Source: Bradyrhizobium diazoefficiens USDA 110 (GTDB taxonomy: Bacteria; Pseudomonadota; Alphaproteobacteria; Rhizobiales; Xanthobacteraceae). From it: a stretch of 64,000 bases of DNA. This document shows positions 43,414-52,631 of this stretch, one piece after another (within the stretch, counting starts at the first letter, position 1; each line of letters starts with the position of its first letter). A model generated the notes under the pieces. That model worked only from the letters and a program-made list of their open reading frames with translations, had not been told where the DNA came from and searched no databases. The position numbers and the translations under genes were made by a program. The stretch covers positions 2,590,001 through 2,654,000 of the forward strand of contig NC_004463.1 of NCBI RefSeq assembly GCF_000011365.1, given 5' to 3'.

Positions 43414-44580
43414 ATGTCACGCGCGCCCAAACCGATCCCACTCACCACGACACAGGCCCGGCAGATCTGGCTGCACGCCCAGCGGCTTGATGAGCGCACC
43501 CCGTTCGGCGAGGGTGCGCAGGCCGTTGCGGATGCGACCGCTCATCTCGGCTACGTGCAGATCGACACCATCAACGTCATCGAGCGCTGCCACCACCACA
43601 TCCTGTTCAGCCGCATTCCGTCCTACCGCCGCGCCGATCTGCGCCAGGCCCAGAGCGTCGACAGGAGCGTGTTCGAATACTGGACCCATGCGCTATCCTA
43701 CATCCCTTCGAACGATTTCCGCTTCTTCCTGCCGGCGATGCGCGAGCACCGGCGCGAAGGGCACAAATGGTTCGCCTCGGTGAAGCCGGCCGACACGCGC
43801 AAGGTGATGCGGCTGGTGCGCGCCGCGCCGCTGACGATCCGCGACATCGAGGACGACGTGCTCACCGAGAAGGAGCATCTGTGGCAGAGCCGCAAGCCCT
43901 CGAAGCGCGCGTTGCAGCTTGCCTTCTACACCGGCGCCGTGACCATCAGCGAGCGCCAGGGCATGCTCAAGACCTACGAGCTGATGACGCGCCATTTCGG
44001 CTGGGACAAGCTGCCGAAGCCGGCATCGGCAAAGGACATCACGGCCTATCTGCTCGATCGTGCGCTGCGGTCGCAGGGCGTGGTGAGTCTCGATTCGGTC
44101 TGCCATCTCGACGCGCCGAGCAAGAAGGCGGTCGCGCGCCTGATCGCCGCGCGCGTCCGTCGCGGCGAGCTCGTCCCTGTCGCGATCGACGGCGCCGGCA
44201 AGCAGGAGCATTGGGGGGCGCCCGCGGTGCTGGAGGCCGGCGGTGAGGGGCCATCGCCCGATCTCGTCCACATCCTCTCGCCGTTCGATCCCCTGATCAT
44301 CCAGCGCAAACGCACCAGTCTCATTTTCGGCTACAACCATCTGTTCGAGGCCTATGTGCCGAAGGCCAAGCGCAAGCTCGGCTATTTCGCGCTTCCGGTG
44401 CTGGTCGGCGACGAGATCGTCGCCGCGCTCGATCTCAAGACCGACCGGCAGGCGAAGAAGCTCCTGATGCAGAAATGGACCTGGGTCGGGGAGGGGAGGA
44501 AGACCGCGGGGCGCAAGGAGCTCAAGCGTGTGATCGAGGAAGAGCTCGATCGCTTCGAGCGGTTTCAGCTGGCGGATTGA
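43414..44580 (+). CDS. YcaQ-family DNA glycosylase-like protein
   Basis: 388 aa from ATG 43414 (ATG 43402 also possible). It belongs to the HTH_42/YcaQ (DUF1006) family, which unhooks DNA interstrand crosslinks. Features: N-terminal winged helix (TTQARQIWLHAQRLDE), the QxD-type catalytic region LGYVQIDTINVIERCHHHILFSRI, and later YHALSY-like segment YWTHALSYIP, then PFDPLIIQRKRTSLIFGY and the C-terminal EEELDRFERFQ helix. Rhizosphere bacteria meet natural DNA-crosslinking agents, which would make this useful. Monocistronic; overlaps a convergent membrane-protein gene by 16 bases. Confidence 0.88.
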   Translation: MSRAPKPIPLTTTQARQIWLHAQRLDERTPFGEGAQAVADATAHLGYVQIDTINVIERCHHHILFSRIPSYRRADLRQAQSVDRSVFEYWTHALSYIPSNDFRFFLPAMREHRREGHKWFASVKPADTRKVMRLVRAAPLTIRDIEDDVLTEKEHLWQSRKPSKRALQLAFYTGAVTISERQGMLKTYELMTRHFGWDKLPKPASAKDITAYLLDRALRSQGVVSLDSVCHLDAPSKKAVARLIAARVRRGELVPVAIDGAGKQEHWGAPAVLEAGGEGPSPDLVHILSPFDPLIIQRKRTSLIFGYNHLFEAYVPKAKRKLGYFALPVLVGDEIVAALDLKTDRQAKKLLMQKWTWVGEGRKTAGRKELKRVIEEELDRFERFQLAD

Positions 44581-45005
44581 GCGAGGCTGCGCCTCTCAAC
44601 GAGCCGATCGATCCAGACGCCGAACGCAATCCCAGCTGCGTAGGCGACCAGATTCCACAGCGAGAACATGCGTCCGAGCAGCAGCGCGCCGGCGGTGGTC
44701 AGCCGGAACGCATCGAGCCACGGCGTGTGCACCAGCCGGGAAAATTCGACGACCACCGCGATCGCCGCCGCGATGGCTGCAAGCTGCATCCGCGACAGCC
44801 TTGGCAGCAAAACCCCGACCAGCACGAACACCATCGTGGCCCACAACAGCGAGCCGCCATACTTCACGACGAAGGCGGGAAGGCCGAGCGGGAAGCCGTA
44901 CCAGCGCAGGGACAGTCCGCAGGCGATCACGACCAGCGCCAGCCCGGCCCGGACCAGGGATGTCCGAAGCGGCGCTATGGGTTTGACCGGCTGCGCCCCA
45001 TGCAT
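44565..45005 (-). CDS. DUF2809-family membrane protein
   Basis: 146 aa from ATG 45005, which has GGAG 6 bases upstream; the open frame begins at TTG 45039-45041. Four transmembrane helices (about 20-37, 43-60, 66-84, 110-128). The patterns GLPAFVVKYGGSLLWATMVFVLVG, VEFSRLVHTPWLDAFRLT and AGALLLGRMFSLWNLVAYAAGI are those of DUF2809/VanZ-like small membrane proteins. No function is known. Its 3' end overlaps the YcaQ gene, and it is divergent from the MFS transporter with 80 bases between. Confidence 0.8.
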   Translation of the reverse strand: MHGAQPVKPIAPLRTSLVRAGLALVVIACGLSLRWYGFPLGLPAFVVKYGGSLLWATMVFVLVGVLLPRLSRMQLAAIAAAIAVVVEFSRLVHTPWLDAFRLTTAGALLLGRMFSLWNLVAYAAGIAFGVWIDRLVERRSLAQSAS

Positions 45006-45085
45006 TGCTTGCTCCATTGACTCTTTCGCGGCGATGCTCAAAACCCCGGATCAGCCCATAAAAGCAACAACCCCGGGGGGAAGCC

Positions 45086-46417
45086 ATGAGCCAGACCACG
45101 ACCTATGCCGGTTCCGCCGGCACAGCCAAGACGGAAATCGAGACCTCGACCATCCGCGCCATCTCCTGGCGCCTGATCCCGTTCCTGGTGCTGGCCTACT
45201 TCTTCTCCTATCTCGACCGCGTCAATCTCGGCTTCGCCGCGCTGACCATGAACGCGGAGCTGAAATTCACGCCGCTGATCTTCTCCTGGGGCGCCGGCAT
45301 CTTCTTCATCGGCTATTTCATCTTCGAGGTGCCGAGCAATCTGGCGCTGGAGAAGTTCGGCGCCAGCCGCTGGATCGCCCGCATCATGGTGACCTGGGGC
45401 ATCATCTCGGCGCTGATGGCGATGGTCAGCGGCGTGACGAGCTTCTACGTCCTGCGCTTCCTGCTCGGCGTCGCCGAAGCCGGGTTCTTCCCCGGCATCA
45501 TCCTCTATCTCACCTATTGGTATCCGGCCGAATATCGTGCCCGCTTCCTCGCGGCCTTCGCCATCGCCGTCCCGGTGTCGACCGTGATCGGTGCGCCGGT
45601 CTCGGGCCTCTTGCTCGGGCTCGACGGCGTGATGGGGCTGAAGGGCTGGCAGTGGCTCTTCATCATCGAAGGCATCCCCTCGGTGCTGCTCGGCATCGTC
45701 ACCTGGTTCTACCTCACCGACAGGCCGGAGAAGGCGGATTGGCTCTCGGCCGAGCAGAAGGCCTGGCTCAAGGCGAAGCTCGATTCCGAAATCGCCGCCA
45801 AGCAGGCGGTGAAGCATCTGTCGCTCGGCGAAGCGCTGTCCTCGCCGAAGGTGATCGCGCTCAGCCTGATCTATTTCGGCTTCGTCGGCGCGCTCTACGG
45901 CATGCAGTTCTGGCTGCCGCAGATCGTGAAAGCGTTCGGTCTCACCAATGCCCAAACCGGCTTCGTCACCGCGATCCCGTATTTGTTCGGCACCGTCGCG
46001 ATGATCCTGTGGGCGCGGCATTCCGATGCGACGCGCGAGCGCGTGATGCATGTCGGCGCGCCGCTGCTGCTCACCGCGGTCGCGCTCGGCGTCTCCTCCT
46101 ATCTCACCGACCCCACCCTGACGATGGTGGTGCTGACGGTGGCCGCGATCGGCGTGTTCTGCTGCTTCGGCGTGTTCTGGACGCTGCCGACCGCCTGGCT
46201 CTCCGGCACGGCCGCGGCCGGCGGCATCGCCCTGATCAACTCGATCGGCAACCTCGCCGGCTTCGGCGGGCCGTATTTGATCGGCTGGGTCAAGGAAGCC
46301 ACCGGCCAGACCTCGACCGGACTGCTGGTGCTCGCGGTGCTGCCCCTGCTCGCCGGCATTTTGGTGTTTGTCGGCGGCCACGACAGCAAGCACGAGTTCG
46401 CCGGGCAGGGGCGGTAG
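45086..46417 (+). CDS. MFS transporter, anion:cation symporter (ACS) family
   Basis: 443 aa with 12 predicted transmembrane helices. The ACS signature in helix 1-2 is SYLDRVNLGFAALTMNAEL, with YLDRxNxG typical of D-glucarate, phthalate and other organic-anion permeases. TM4-5 has FYVLRFLLGVAEAGFFPGIILYLTYWYPAEYRARF. A cytoplasmic loop (DRPEKADWLSAEQKAWL) precedes helix 7. The substrate is probably an aromatic or sugar acid and is not deducible. Starts with ATG after GGGGGGAAG. Monocistronic by neighbours. Confidence 0.9.
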   Translation: MSQTTTYAGSAGTAKTEIETSTIRAISWRLIPFLVLAYFFSYLDRVNLGFAALTMNAELKFTPLIFSWGAGIFFIGYFIFEVPSNLALEKFGASRWIARIMVTWGIISALMAMVSGVTSFYVLRFLLGVAEAGFFPGIILYLTYWYPAEYRARFLAAFAIAVPVSTVIGAPVSGLLLGLDGVMGLKGWQWLFIIEGIPSVLLGIVTWFYLTDRPEKADWLSAEQKAWLKAKLDSEIAAKQAVKHLSLGEALSSPKVIALSLIYFGFVGALYGMQFWLPQIVKAFGLTNAQTGFVTAIPYLFGTVAMILWARHSDATRERVMHVGAPLLLTAVALGVSSYLTDPTLTMVVLTVAAIGVFCCFGVFWTLPTAWLSGTAAAGGIALINSIGNLAGFGGPYLIGWVKEATGQTSTGLLVLAVLPLLAGILVFVGGHDSKHEFAGQGR

Positions 46418-46487
46418 AGCGCCACTCACGACTGTGTAGCCTGGATTGCGCTGCGCCCCATCCGGGCTGCGAGCTGTCTCCTCCAAC

Positions 46488-46604
46488 GTCGCCCTGGCGA
46501 AAGCCAGGGCCCATACTCCGCGGCTCCTCTTGGGGCACGCGGGGAGACGGCCTCTTCCAGCAACCGAGTTCAGGGTAATGGGCCCTGGCTTTCGTCAGGG
46601 CGAC
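46488..46604. repeat. Inverted-repeat element (GTCGCCCTGGCGAAAGCC type)
   Basis: GTCGCCCTGGC with GAAAGCCAGGGCCCA (46488-46513) is mirrored by GGGCCCTGGCTTTC with GTCAGGGCGAC (46580-46604). A shorter arm pair (GTAGCCTGGAT/ATCCGGGCTGC) precedes it at about 46435-46470. The element fills most of the gap between the MFS and RND operon. Confidence 0.65.
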
Positions 46605-46653
46605 AGGGATCACCGCCCCTTAACGATCACGCTTTCCTGATGACTGACGATTA

Positions 46654-46659
46654 TTGACT
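46654..46659 (+). promoter_or_regulatory. Possible -35 box of the RND operon
   Basis: TTGACT lies in the AT-rich stretch (46641-46690) before the membrane-fusion protein gene; no clear -10 box at canonical spacing is visible. Low confidence. Confidence 0.25.
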
Positions 46660-46713
46660 TTTATCAGTGATTAGTCGACATTCCTCTCATTGCAGTCGCA
46701 GGAGTGTCCTCCG

Positions 46714-47820
46714 ATGTTCGTCCGGTCTGTTTTATCCAGCTATTCCAAGCTCTTGGCGGGTGTGTCGCTGGCCCTGATGGCCGCTGCGCTGGCCGGGTGC
46801 AATGACACCGTCGCCGAGAAGGCCGAGCCTCCGCGGCCGGTCCTGGTCGCGACCGCGCATTATGATGCAGAGACGCCGGAGCGCAGCTTCGTCGGCACCG
46901 TCAGGCCCCGGATCGAGAGTGATCTCGGCTTCCGTGTCGCCGGCAAGGTCGCCAAGCGCCTCGTGGAGGTCGGCCAGACCGTCGAGATCGGCCAGCCGCT
47001 CGCCACCCTGGACGAGGTCGACCTGAAGCTCCAGGCCGAGCAGTCCGTGGCCGAGCAGACCGCGGCGACCGGCGTGCTGGCCCAGGCCGCCGCCGCCGAG
47101 CAGCGCGCCAAGGATCTGAAGGCCAAGGGCTGGACCACGGACGCGCAGATGGATTCGAGCCGCGCCGCCGCCGATGAGGCCCGCGCACGGTTGAACCGGG
47201 CCGAGCGCTCGGTCGAGCTGACCAAGAATTCCCTTTCCTACGCGACGCTCAACGCCGACGCCCGTGGCGTCGTCACCGCAACGCTGATCGAGCCCGGCCA
47301 GGTGGTTGCCGCAGGCCAGGCTTCGATCCGTGTTGCCCGCTTTGCCGAGAAGGAAGCGGTCGTCGCGATCCCTGAGACGCTGGTCGGACGTGCCAAGTCG
47401 GGCGCCGCCAGCGTCACTCTTTGGTCGGAGCCGGGCAAGAAATATACGGCCAAGCTGCGCGAGATCGCGCCCACCGCGGATACCGCCACGCGCACCTATC
47501 TCGCAAAGTTCTCGCTGCCCGAGGCCGACGACAAGGTTTCGCTCGGCATGACCGCGACGCTGACGCTGTCGGACGCCGCCACCGAGCGCGTCGCGCGGCT
47601 GCCGCTGTCGGCGCTGTTCAACGAAGGCGGCAAGCCCTCCTTCTACGTCGTCGACGACAACGGCGCGGTGACGCTGAAGCCGGTGGTGGTGAAGTCCTAC
47701 GAGAGCAACGACGTCATCATCACCAGCGGTGTCGAAGAGGGCGCCAGGATCGTCGCTCTCGGCGTGCAGAAGCTCGATCCGGGCCAGAGGGTGCGGGTCG
47801 TCTCGTCACTGTCTTTCTAG
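46714..47820 (+). CDS. RND efflux membrane-fusion lipoprotein
   Basis: 368 aa from ATG 46714, with AGGAG at about 46700. The lipobox LAGC ends the signal peptide, so it is anchored to the inner membrane outer face. Then the biotinyl-lipoyl-like hairpin: DLGFRVAGKVAKRLVEVGQTVEIGQPLATLD, coiled-coil (about 110-180), and the second lipoyl half (ARGVVTATLIEPGQVVAAGQASIRVA), beta-barrel and membrane-proximal domains. It joins the AcrB-like pump of the next gene to an outer-membrane channel (absent here, probably shared). First gene of a pump-regulator operon. Confidence 0.92.
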   Translation: MFVRSVLSSYSKLLAGVSLALMAAALAGCNDTVAEKAEPPRPVLVATAHYDAETPERSFVGTVRPRIESDLGFRVAGKVAKRLVEVGQTVEIGQPLATLDEVDLKLQAEQSVAEQTAATGVLAQAAAAEQRAKDLKAKGWTTDAQMDSSRAAADEARARLNRAERSVELTKNSLSYATLNADARGVVTATLIEPGQVVAAGQASIRVARFAEKEAVVAIPETLVGRAKSGAASVTLWSEPGKKYTAKLREIAPTADTATRTYLAKFSLPEADDKVSLGMTATLTLSDAATERVARLPLSALFNEGGKPSFYVVDDNGAVTLKPVVVKSYESNDVIITSGVEEGARIVALGVQKLDPGQRVRVVSSLSF

Positions 47821-47845
47821 GGGCGCCCCGAAGGGCGAACTCTAT

Positions 47846-47912
47846 GGTGCGCAATTGCGCACCTGAGAATCTCGAGATTCCGGGTCTGGTCCTTCGGACC
47901 ATCCCGGAATGA
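47846..47912. repeat. Partial CGTCATTCCGG-family element
   Basis: An 18-bp perfect palindrome (GGTGCGCAATTGCGCACC, 47846-47863) is followed by the right half of the same repeat seen at 32293 and 51883 (ATCTCGAGATTCCGGG, then CTGGTCC/GGACC hairpin, then CCGGAATGAC to 47912). The left end is missing. Confidence 0.65.
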
Positions 47913-48092
47913 CAAGAGAAGTCGAGTTTCGTCGTGTGAGGTGAGTTTCGGCCCAAGCGCAAATGCTGGGGCTGAAGCGGCGAAGCGATCCAGAACCTGC
48001 CCAGCCCCCTGGATTGCTTCGCTGCCTCGCGACGACGGGTTGAACTGAGTGGCTGTCTTTTTTGCAACTGGATCGTCTTTTCGGAGAGAGCG

Positions 48093-51000
48093 ATGAAGCG
48101 CTTCAACCTTTCGGCCTGGGCCGTCAGCCATCCGACGCTGGTCCTGTTCCTGATGCTCGTGCTCGGTGTCGCCGGCTTCTTCTCCTATCAGAAGCTCGGC
48201 CGCGCCGAGGATCCGTTCTTCACGGTGAAGGTGGTCAACGTCTCCGTGATCTGGCCGGGCGCGACCGCGCAGGAGATGCAGACCCAGGTCGCCGATCCCA
48301 TCGAGAAGAAGATCCAGGAGCTGCCCTATTTCGAGAAGGTGCAGACCTATTCCAAGCCGGCCTTCACCGCGCTCCAGGTCACCTTCCGCGACTCGACGCC
48401 GCCGAAGGACGTGCCGTACCTCTTCTATCTGCTGCGCAAGAAGCTTGTTGACGTGCAGGGCCAGCTGCCCGCCGGCATCCTCGGACCCGTCGTCAACGAC
48501 GAGTTCTCCGACGTCGATTCGATCCTCTACATGATGACCGGCGACGGCGCCGACTATGCCCAGCTCAAGAAGGTGTCCGAAGGCTTCCGTCAGCGCCTCC
48601 TGAAGGTGCCGGGCGTGACCAAGGTCGACGTCTACGGCAATCAGGACGAGCGCATCTTCGTCGAGTTCAGCCACGCCAAGCTCGCCACCCTCGGCATCAC
48701 GCCGCAGGCGCTGTTCGACTCGCTTGCCAAGCAGAACAACGTGACCCCGGCCGGCACGGTCGAGACCTCCTCGCAGCGCGTGCCGCTGCGCGTCACCGGC
48801 GCGCTCGACGGCGCCAAGGCCGTGGCCGAGACCCCGGTCGAGAGCAACGGTCGCGTCTTCCGCCTGGGGGATATCGCCACCGTCACGCACGGCTATGTCG
48901 ATCCGCCGAGCTTCGTCGTGCGCCAGGAAGGCAAGGCCGCGATCGGCATCGGCGTCGTCACCGCCAAGGGCGCCAACATCCTCGATCTCGGCAAGGAGGT
49001 CGAGAAGGCCACGGCCGAGTTCATGAAGGCGGTGCCGCAGGGCATCGATGTCAAGCTCATCGCAGACCAGCCCAAGGTGGTCGAGCACGCCGTCGGCGAG
49101 TTCGTGCACTCCTTCATGGAGGCGCTCGTCATCGTGCTGTTCGTCTCGTTCCTGGCGCTCGGCTGGCGTACCGGCATCGTGGTCGCGCTCTCCGTGCCGC
49201 TGGTGCTCGGCATCGTCTTCATCGTCATGAACACGATGTCGCTCGACCTGCACCGCATCACGCTCGGCGCTCTGATCATCGCGCTCGGCCTGCTCGTCGA
49301 CGACGCCATCATCGCGGTCGAGATGATGGTGGTGAAGATGGAGCAGGGCTGGGACCGTATGCGGGCGGCATCCTTTGCCTGGGAATCCACTGCGTTTCCG
49401 ATGCTCACGGGAACGCTGGTCACGGCCGCTGGCTTCCTCCCCATCGGCTTTGCCAATTCCGCGGTCGGCGAATATGCCGGCAGCATCTTCTGGATCGTGG
49501 CGATCTCGCTGGTCGCCTCCTGGTTCGTGGCGGTGATCTTCACGCCCTATATCGGCGTCAAGCTGCTGCCCAACATCAAGGTGCACCACAACCACGATCC
49601 GCACGCGGTCTATGAGACCCGCATGTATCGCGGTCTGCGCGCCGTCGTGCAGTGGTGCGTCAATCACCGCATCACGGTGGTGGTCGCGACCGTCGGCGTC
49701 TTCGTCGCCTCGATCGTCGGCTTCGGTCATGTCCAGCAGCAGTTCTTCCCGCTGTCGGAGCGGCCCGAGCTGTTCCTCCAGCTGCGCCTGCCGGAAGGCA
49801 CGGCCTTCAACGTCACCGAGAAGGCGGTGAAGAAGGCCGAGACGCTGCTCAAGGACGACCAGGACATCGAGACCTATACCGCCTATGTCGGCCAGGGCTC
49901 GCCCCGATTCTGGCTCGGCCTCAACCCGCAGCTGCCGAACGAGGCCTTCGCCGAGATCGTCATCGTCGCCAAGGGCGTCGAGGCGCGCGAGCGCATCAAG
50001 GCCAAGATCGAAAATGCGGCTGCCGAAGGTTTTCTGTCCGAGGCGCGCGTCCGCGTCGACCGCTTCAACTTCGGTCCGCCGGTCGGCTTCCCCGTGCAGT
50101 TCCGCGTGATCGGTCCCGATGCCAACAAGGTGCGCGAGATCGCCTACCAGGTCCGCGACGTCATGCGCGAGAACAAGAGCGTCAAGGATGTCCAGCTCGA
50201 CTGGAACGAGCAGTCGCCCTACCTCAAGCTCGTCGTCGACCAGGACCGCGCCCGCGCCATGGGCCTGACCCCGCAGGACGTGTCGCAGGCGCTCGCAATG
50301 CTGATCTCGGGCTCGCAGGTCACGACCGTGCGCGACGGCATCGAGAAGGTCGGCGTGGTCGCCCGTGCGGTCCCGTCCGAGCGCCTCGACCTCGGCGGCG
50401 TCGGCGACCTCACCATCACCTCGCGCAATGGCGTTGCCGTGCCGCTGCAGCAGATTGCCAAGATCGAGTACTCCCACGAGGAGCCGATCATGTGGCGGCG
50501 CAACCGCGACATGGCGATCACCGTGCGCTCCGATGTCGTCGACGGCGTGCAGGCGCCCGACGTCACCAACCAGATCACGCCGAAGCTGAAGGCGATCAAG
50601 GATCATCTCGAGCCGGCCTACCGCATCGAGCCGGGCGGTGCGTTCGAGGAATCCGCCAAGGGCAACGCCTCGATCTTCATCCTCTTCCCGGTGATGGTCA
50701 TGGTGATGCTGACGCTCTTGATGATCCAGCTTCAGAGCTTCTCGCGCCTGATCCTGGTGTTCCTGACCGCGCCGCTCGGCATCGTCGGCGCATCCCTCGG
50801 CCTCAACGTCGCCAACGCCCCGTTCGGCTTCGTGGCGCTGCTCGGCCTGATCGCGCTCGCCGGCATGATCATGCGCAACGCGGTCATCCTGGTCGACCAG
50901 ATCGAGACCGACGTTTCTCATGGCTTGACGCGCCGGGAGGCGATCGTGGAGGCGACCGTCCGCCGGGCCCGTCCGGTGGTGCTGACGGCGCTGGCCGCCA

Positions 51001-51230
51001 TCCTCGCCATGATCCCGCTGTCGCGCTCGGCGTTCTGGGGCCCGATGGCGATCACCATCATGGGTGGCCTGTTCGTGGCGACCTTCCTCACACTCCTGTA
51101 CCTGCCGGGCCTCTATGCCCTGTGGTTCAGGAAGAGCCTGGACGAGGCCGGCACCCCCGAGCAGCCTGCCGCGCCGCAGCATGGGAGCGATGACCCGCAC
51201 GCAATTCCGCTTGCTGAAGCGGCTGAATAA
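48093..51230 (+). CDS. RND-family efflux permease (AcrB/MexF-like)
   Basis: 1045 aa, full length, 12 transmembrane helices. The N-terminus is MKRFNLSAWAVSHPTLVLFLMLVLGVAGFFSYQKLGRAEDPFFTVK. The proton-relay helix has LGLLVDDAIIAVEMMVVKMEQG (VDDAI). Large periplasmic porter loops follow TM1 and TM7 (RRNRDMAITVRSDVVDGVQAPD). The C-terminal membrane core has GLIALAGMIMRNAVILVDQIETD. Residues are in the HAE1 drug-export group. Gene lies 272 bases after the adaptor gene, separated by repeat elements. Substrate unknown; likely plant antimicrobials or solvents. Confidence 0.94.
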   Translation: MKRFNLSAWAVSHPTLVLFLMLVLGVAGFFSYQKLGRAEDPFFTVKVVNVSVIWPGATAQEMQTQVADPIEKKIQELPYFEKVQTYSKPAFTALQVTFRDSTPPKDVPYLFYLLRKKLVDVQGQLPAGILGPVVNDEFSDVDSILYMMTGDGADYAQLKKVSEGFRQRLLKVPGVTKVDVYGNQDERIFVEFSHAKLATLGITPQALFDSLAKQNNVTPAGTVETSSQRVPLRVTGALDGAKAVAETPVESNGRVFRLGDIATVTHGYVDPPSFVVRQEGKAAIGIGVVTAKGANILDLGKEVEKATAEFMKAVPQGIDVKLIADQPKVVEHAVGEFVHSFMEALVIVLFVSFLALGWRTGIVVALSVPLVLGIVFIVMNTMSLDLHRITLGALIIALGLLVDDAIIAVEMMVVKMEQGWDRMRAASFAWESTAFPMLTGTLVTAAGFLPIGFANSAVGEYAGSIFWIVAISLVASWFVAVIFTPYIGVKLLPNIKVHHNHDPHAVYETRMYRGLRAVVQWCVNHRITVVVATVGVFVASIVGFGHVQQQFFPLSERPELFLQLRLPEGTAFNVTEKAVKKAETLLKDDQDIETYTAYVGQGSPRFWLGLNPQLPNEAFAEIVIVAKGVEARERIKAKIENAAAEGFLSEARVRVDRFNFGPPVGFPVQFRVIGPDANKVREIAYQVRDVMRENKSVKDVQLDWNEQSPYLKLVVDQDRARAMGLTPQDVSQALAMLISGSQVTTVRDGIEKVGVVARAVPSERLDLGGVGDLTITSRNGVAVPLQQIAKIEYSHEEPIMWRRNRDMAITVRSDVVDGVQAPDVTNQITPKLKAIKDHLEPAYRIEPGGAFEESAKGNASIFILFPVMVMVMLTLLMIQLQSFSRLILVFLTAPLGIVGASLGLNVANAPFGFVALLGLIALAGMIMRNAVILVDQIETDVSHGLTRREAIVEATVRRARPVVLTALAAILAMIPLSRSAFWGPMAITIMGGLFVATFLTLLYLPGLYALWFRKSLDEAGTPEQPAAPQHGSDDPHAIPLAEAAE

Positions 51231-51264
51231 GTGAGAAGAAGTGCTGATTGACGAGTCCTGACAG

Positions 51265-51864
51265 ATGACACTGATTGCGGAACATATCGAAGGCGACACC
51301 CGGGATCGTATCCTCGAGGTGGCCGAGCGGCTGTTCCGCCAGATCGGCTACCAGAAGACCACGGTCGGTGACATCGCCAAGGAGCTCAGGATGAGCCCCG
51401 CCAATGTCTATCGCTTCTTCGAATCGAAGAAGGCGATTCACCAGGCGGTGGCCCGTTCGCTGATGGGCGAGGTTGAGATCGAAGCGCAGCGGATCGTGGC
51501 GAGGCCCGGTCCGGTGCTCCCGCGCTTCCGCGAGCTGCTCACCACCATCCATCGCATGAACACCGAGCGCTATGTCGGCGACAACAAGCTGCATGAGATG
51601 GTCGAGATCGCGATGCAGGAGGACTGGGACGTCTGCGTCGCCCATATGGAGTGCATTGCCGGGGTGATCGGCCAGATGATCGCGCAAGGCGCGGCCTCCG
51701 GCGAGTTCGAGGCCCCGGACCTGCAATTGGCCGCGCTCTGCGCCTCCACGGCGATGATGCGCTTCTTCCACCCCCAGATGATCGCCCAGTGCGCCACCAA
51801 GCCGGGCCCGACCATCGACCAGATGATCGATTTCGTCATCGCGGGTCTGTCGCCGCGTTACTGA
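51265..51864 (+). CDS. TetR-family regulator of the RND operon
   Basis: 199 aa. HTH region: TRDRILEVAERLFRQIGYQKTTVGDIAKELRMSPANVYRFFESKKAIHQAVARSLM. The C-terminal ligand domain is of the AcrR/TetR type (VEIAMQEDWDVCVAHMECIAGVIGQMIAQGA). The stop is followed by a repeat. It starts 34 bases after the pump gene and is probably its local repressor, read through from the same operon. Inducer unknown. Confidence 0.9.
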   Translation: MTLIAEHIEGDTRDRILEVAERLFRQIGYQKTTVGDIAKELRMSPANVYRFFESKKAIHQAVARSLMGEVEIEAQRIVARPGPVLPRFRELLTTIHRMNTERYVGDNKLHEMVEIAMQEDWDVCVAHMECIAGVIGQMIAQGAASGEFEAPDLQLAALCASTAMMRFFHPQMIAQCATKPGPTIDQMIDFVIAGLSPRY

Positions 51865-51882
51865 TCAATGTTTTGAGTTGAC

Positions 51883-51963
51883 CGTCATTCCGGGGCGATG
51901 CGAAGCATCGAACCCGGAATCTCGAGATTCCGGGCTCGGTCCTGCGGACCGCCCCGGAATGAC
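51883..51963. repeat. CGTCATTCCGG multi-arm repeat, copy 2
   Basis: CGTCATTCCGG at 51883 pairs with CCGGAATGACG ending at 51963. Hairpin arms are CGATGC/GCATCG and CGGTCC/GGACCG, and between them is the same perfect 22-bp palindrome (51913-51934) as in copy 1. Separates the tetR gene from the flavin reductase. Confidence 0.75.
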
Positions 51964-51984
51964 GGAAAACGGAGAAGCAAGCGC

Positions 51985-52608
51985 GTGACCGACAAAGACC
52001 TCTACTTCTACGAACCCTCCAAGGGCCACGGCCTCAAGCACGATCCGTTCAACGCCATCATTGCGCCGCGGCCGATCGGCTGGATCTCCTCCCGCGACAC
52101 CAGGGGCCACGTCAACCTCGCGCCCTACAGCTTCTTCAACGCGTTCGCTTACGTGCCGCCGATCATCGGCTTCTCCTCCACCAACTGGAAGGACACGGTC
52201 GAGAACATCAAGCAGACCGGCGAGTTCGTCTGGAATCTCGCCACCATGGATCTTGCCAGGCACATGAACGCGACTGCCGCGCATGTCGCCCCCGAGGTCG
52301 ACGAGTTCGAGGTCGCCGGCCTCACCGCCGTGCCCGGCAAGCTCGTCAACGTGCCGCGCGTGGCTGAGAGCCCGGTCGCCTTCGAGTGCAAGGTGTCCGA
52401 CATCGTCCGCCTCAAGGGCGCCGACGGCAGGGAGGCCGATGCCTGGCTGACGCTGGGCGAGGTCGTCGCGGTCCATATCGACAAGGCCATGATCAAGGAC
52501 GGCGTCTACCAGACCGCCGCCGCCCGCCCAATCGTCCGCGCCGGCCGCCGGGGCGACTATTTCGAGATCAAGCCGGAAAACATGTTCGAGATGGTCCGGC
52601 CGGATTAG
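51985..52608 (+). CDS. Flavin reductase family protein (DIM6/NTAB)
   Basis: 207 aa from GTG 51985 after GGAGAAG. The FMN-binding split-barrel fold: FNAIIAPRPIGWISSRDTRGHVNLAPYSFFNAFAYVPPIIGFSS, then KDTVENIKQTGEFVWNLA and the late GEVVAVHIDKAMIKDGVYQ. Such proteins supply reduced flavin to a monooxygenase or act as FMN-dependent reductases. No monooxygenase partner is adjacent. The gene sits between two dispersed repeats, so likely transcribed alone. Confidence 0.88.
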   Translation: MTDKDLYFYEPSKGHGLKHDPFNAIIAPRPIGWISSRDTRGHVNLAPYSFFNAFAYVPPIIGFSSTNWKDTVENIKQTGEFVWNLATMDLARHMNATAAHVAPEVDEFEVAGLTAVPGKLVNVPRVAESPVAFECKVSDIVRLKGADGREADAWLTLGEVVAVHIDKAMIKDGVYQTAAARPIVRAGRRGDYFEIKPENMFEMVRPD

Positions 52609-52631
52609 GTCCGGCCACCGCTCTCTCCACA

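Noticed and set aside
43308..43490. 60-aa frame starting near the Met-rich gene stop
   Set aside because: It runs through the intrinsic terminator and into the YcaQ gene.
47817..51299. 1160-residue open frame on the minus strand opposite the RND pump
   Set aside because: It mirrors the pump gene codon for codon, is rich in low-complexity Asp, His, Arg and Gln runs, has no domain and arises from the GC3 bias of the plus-strand gene.
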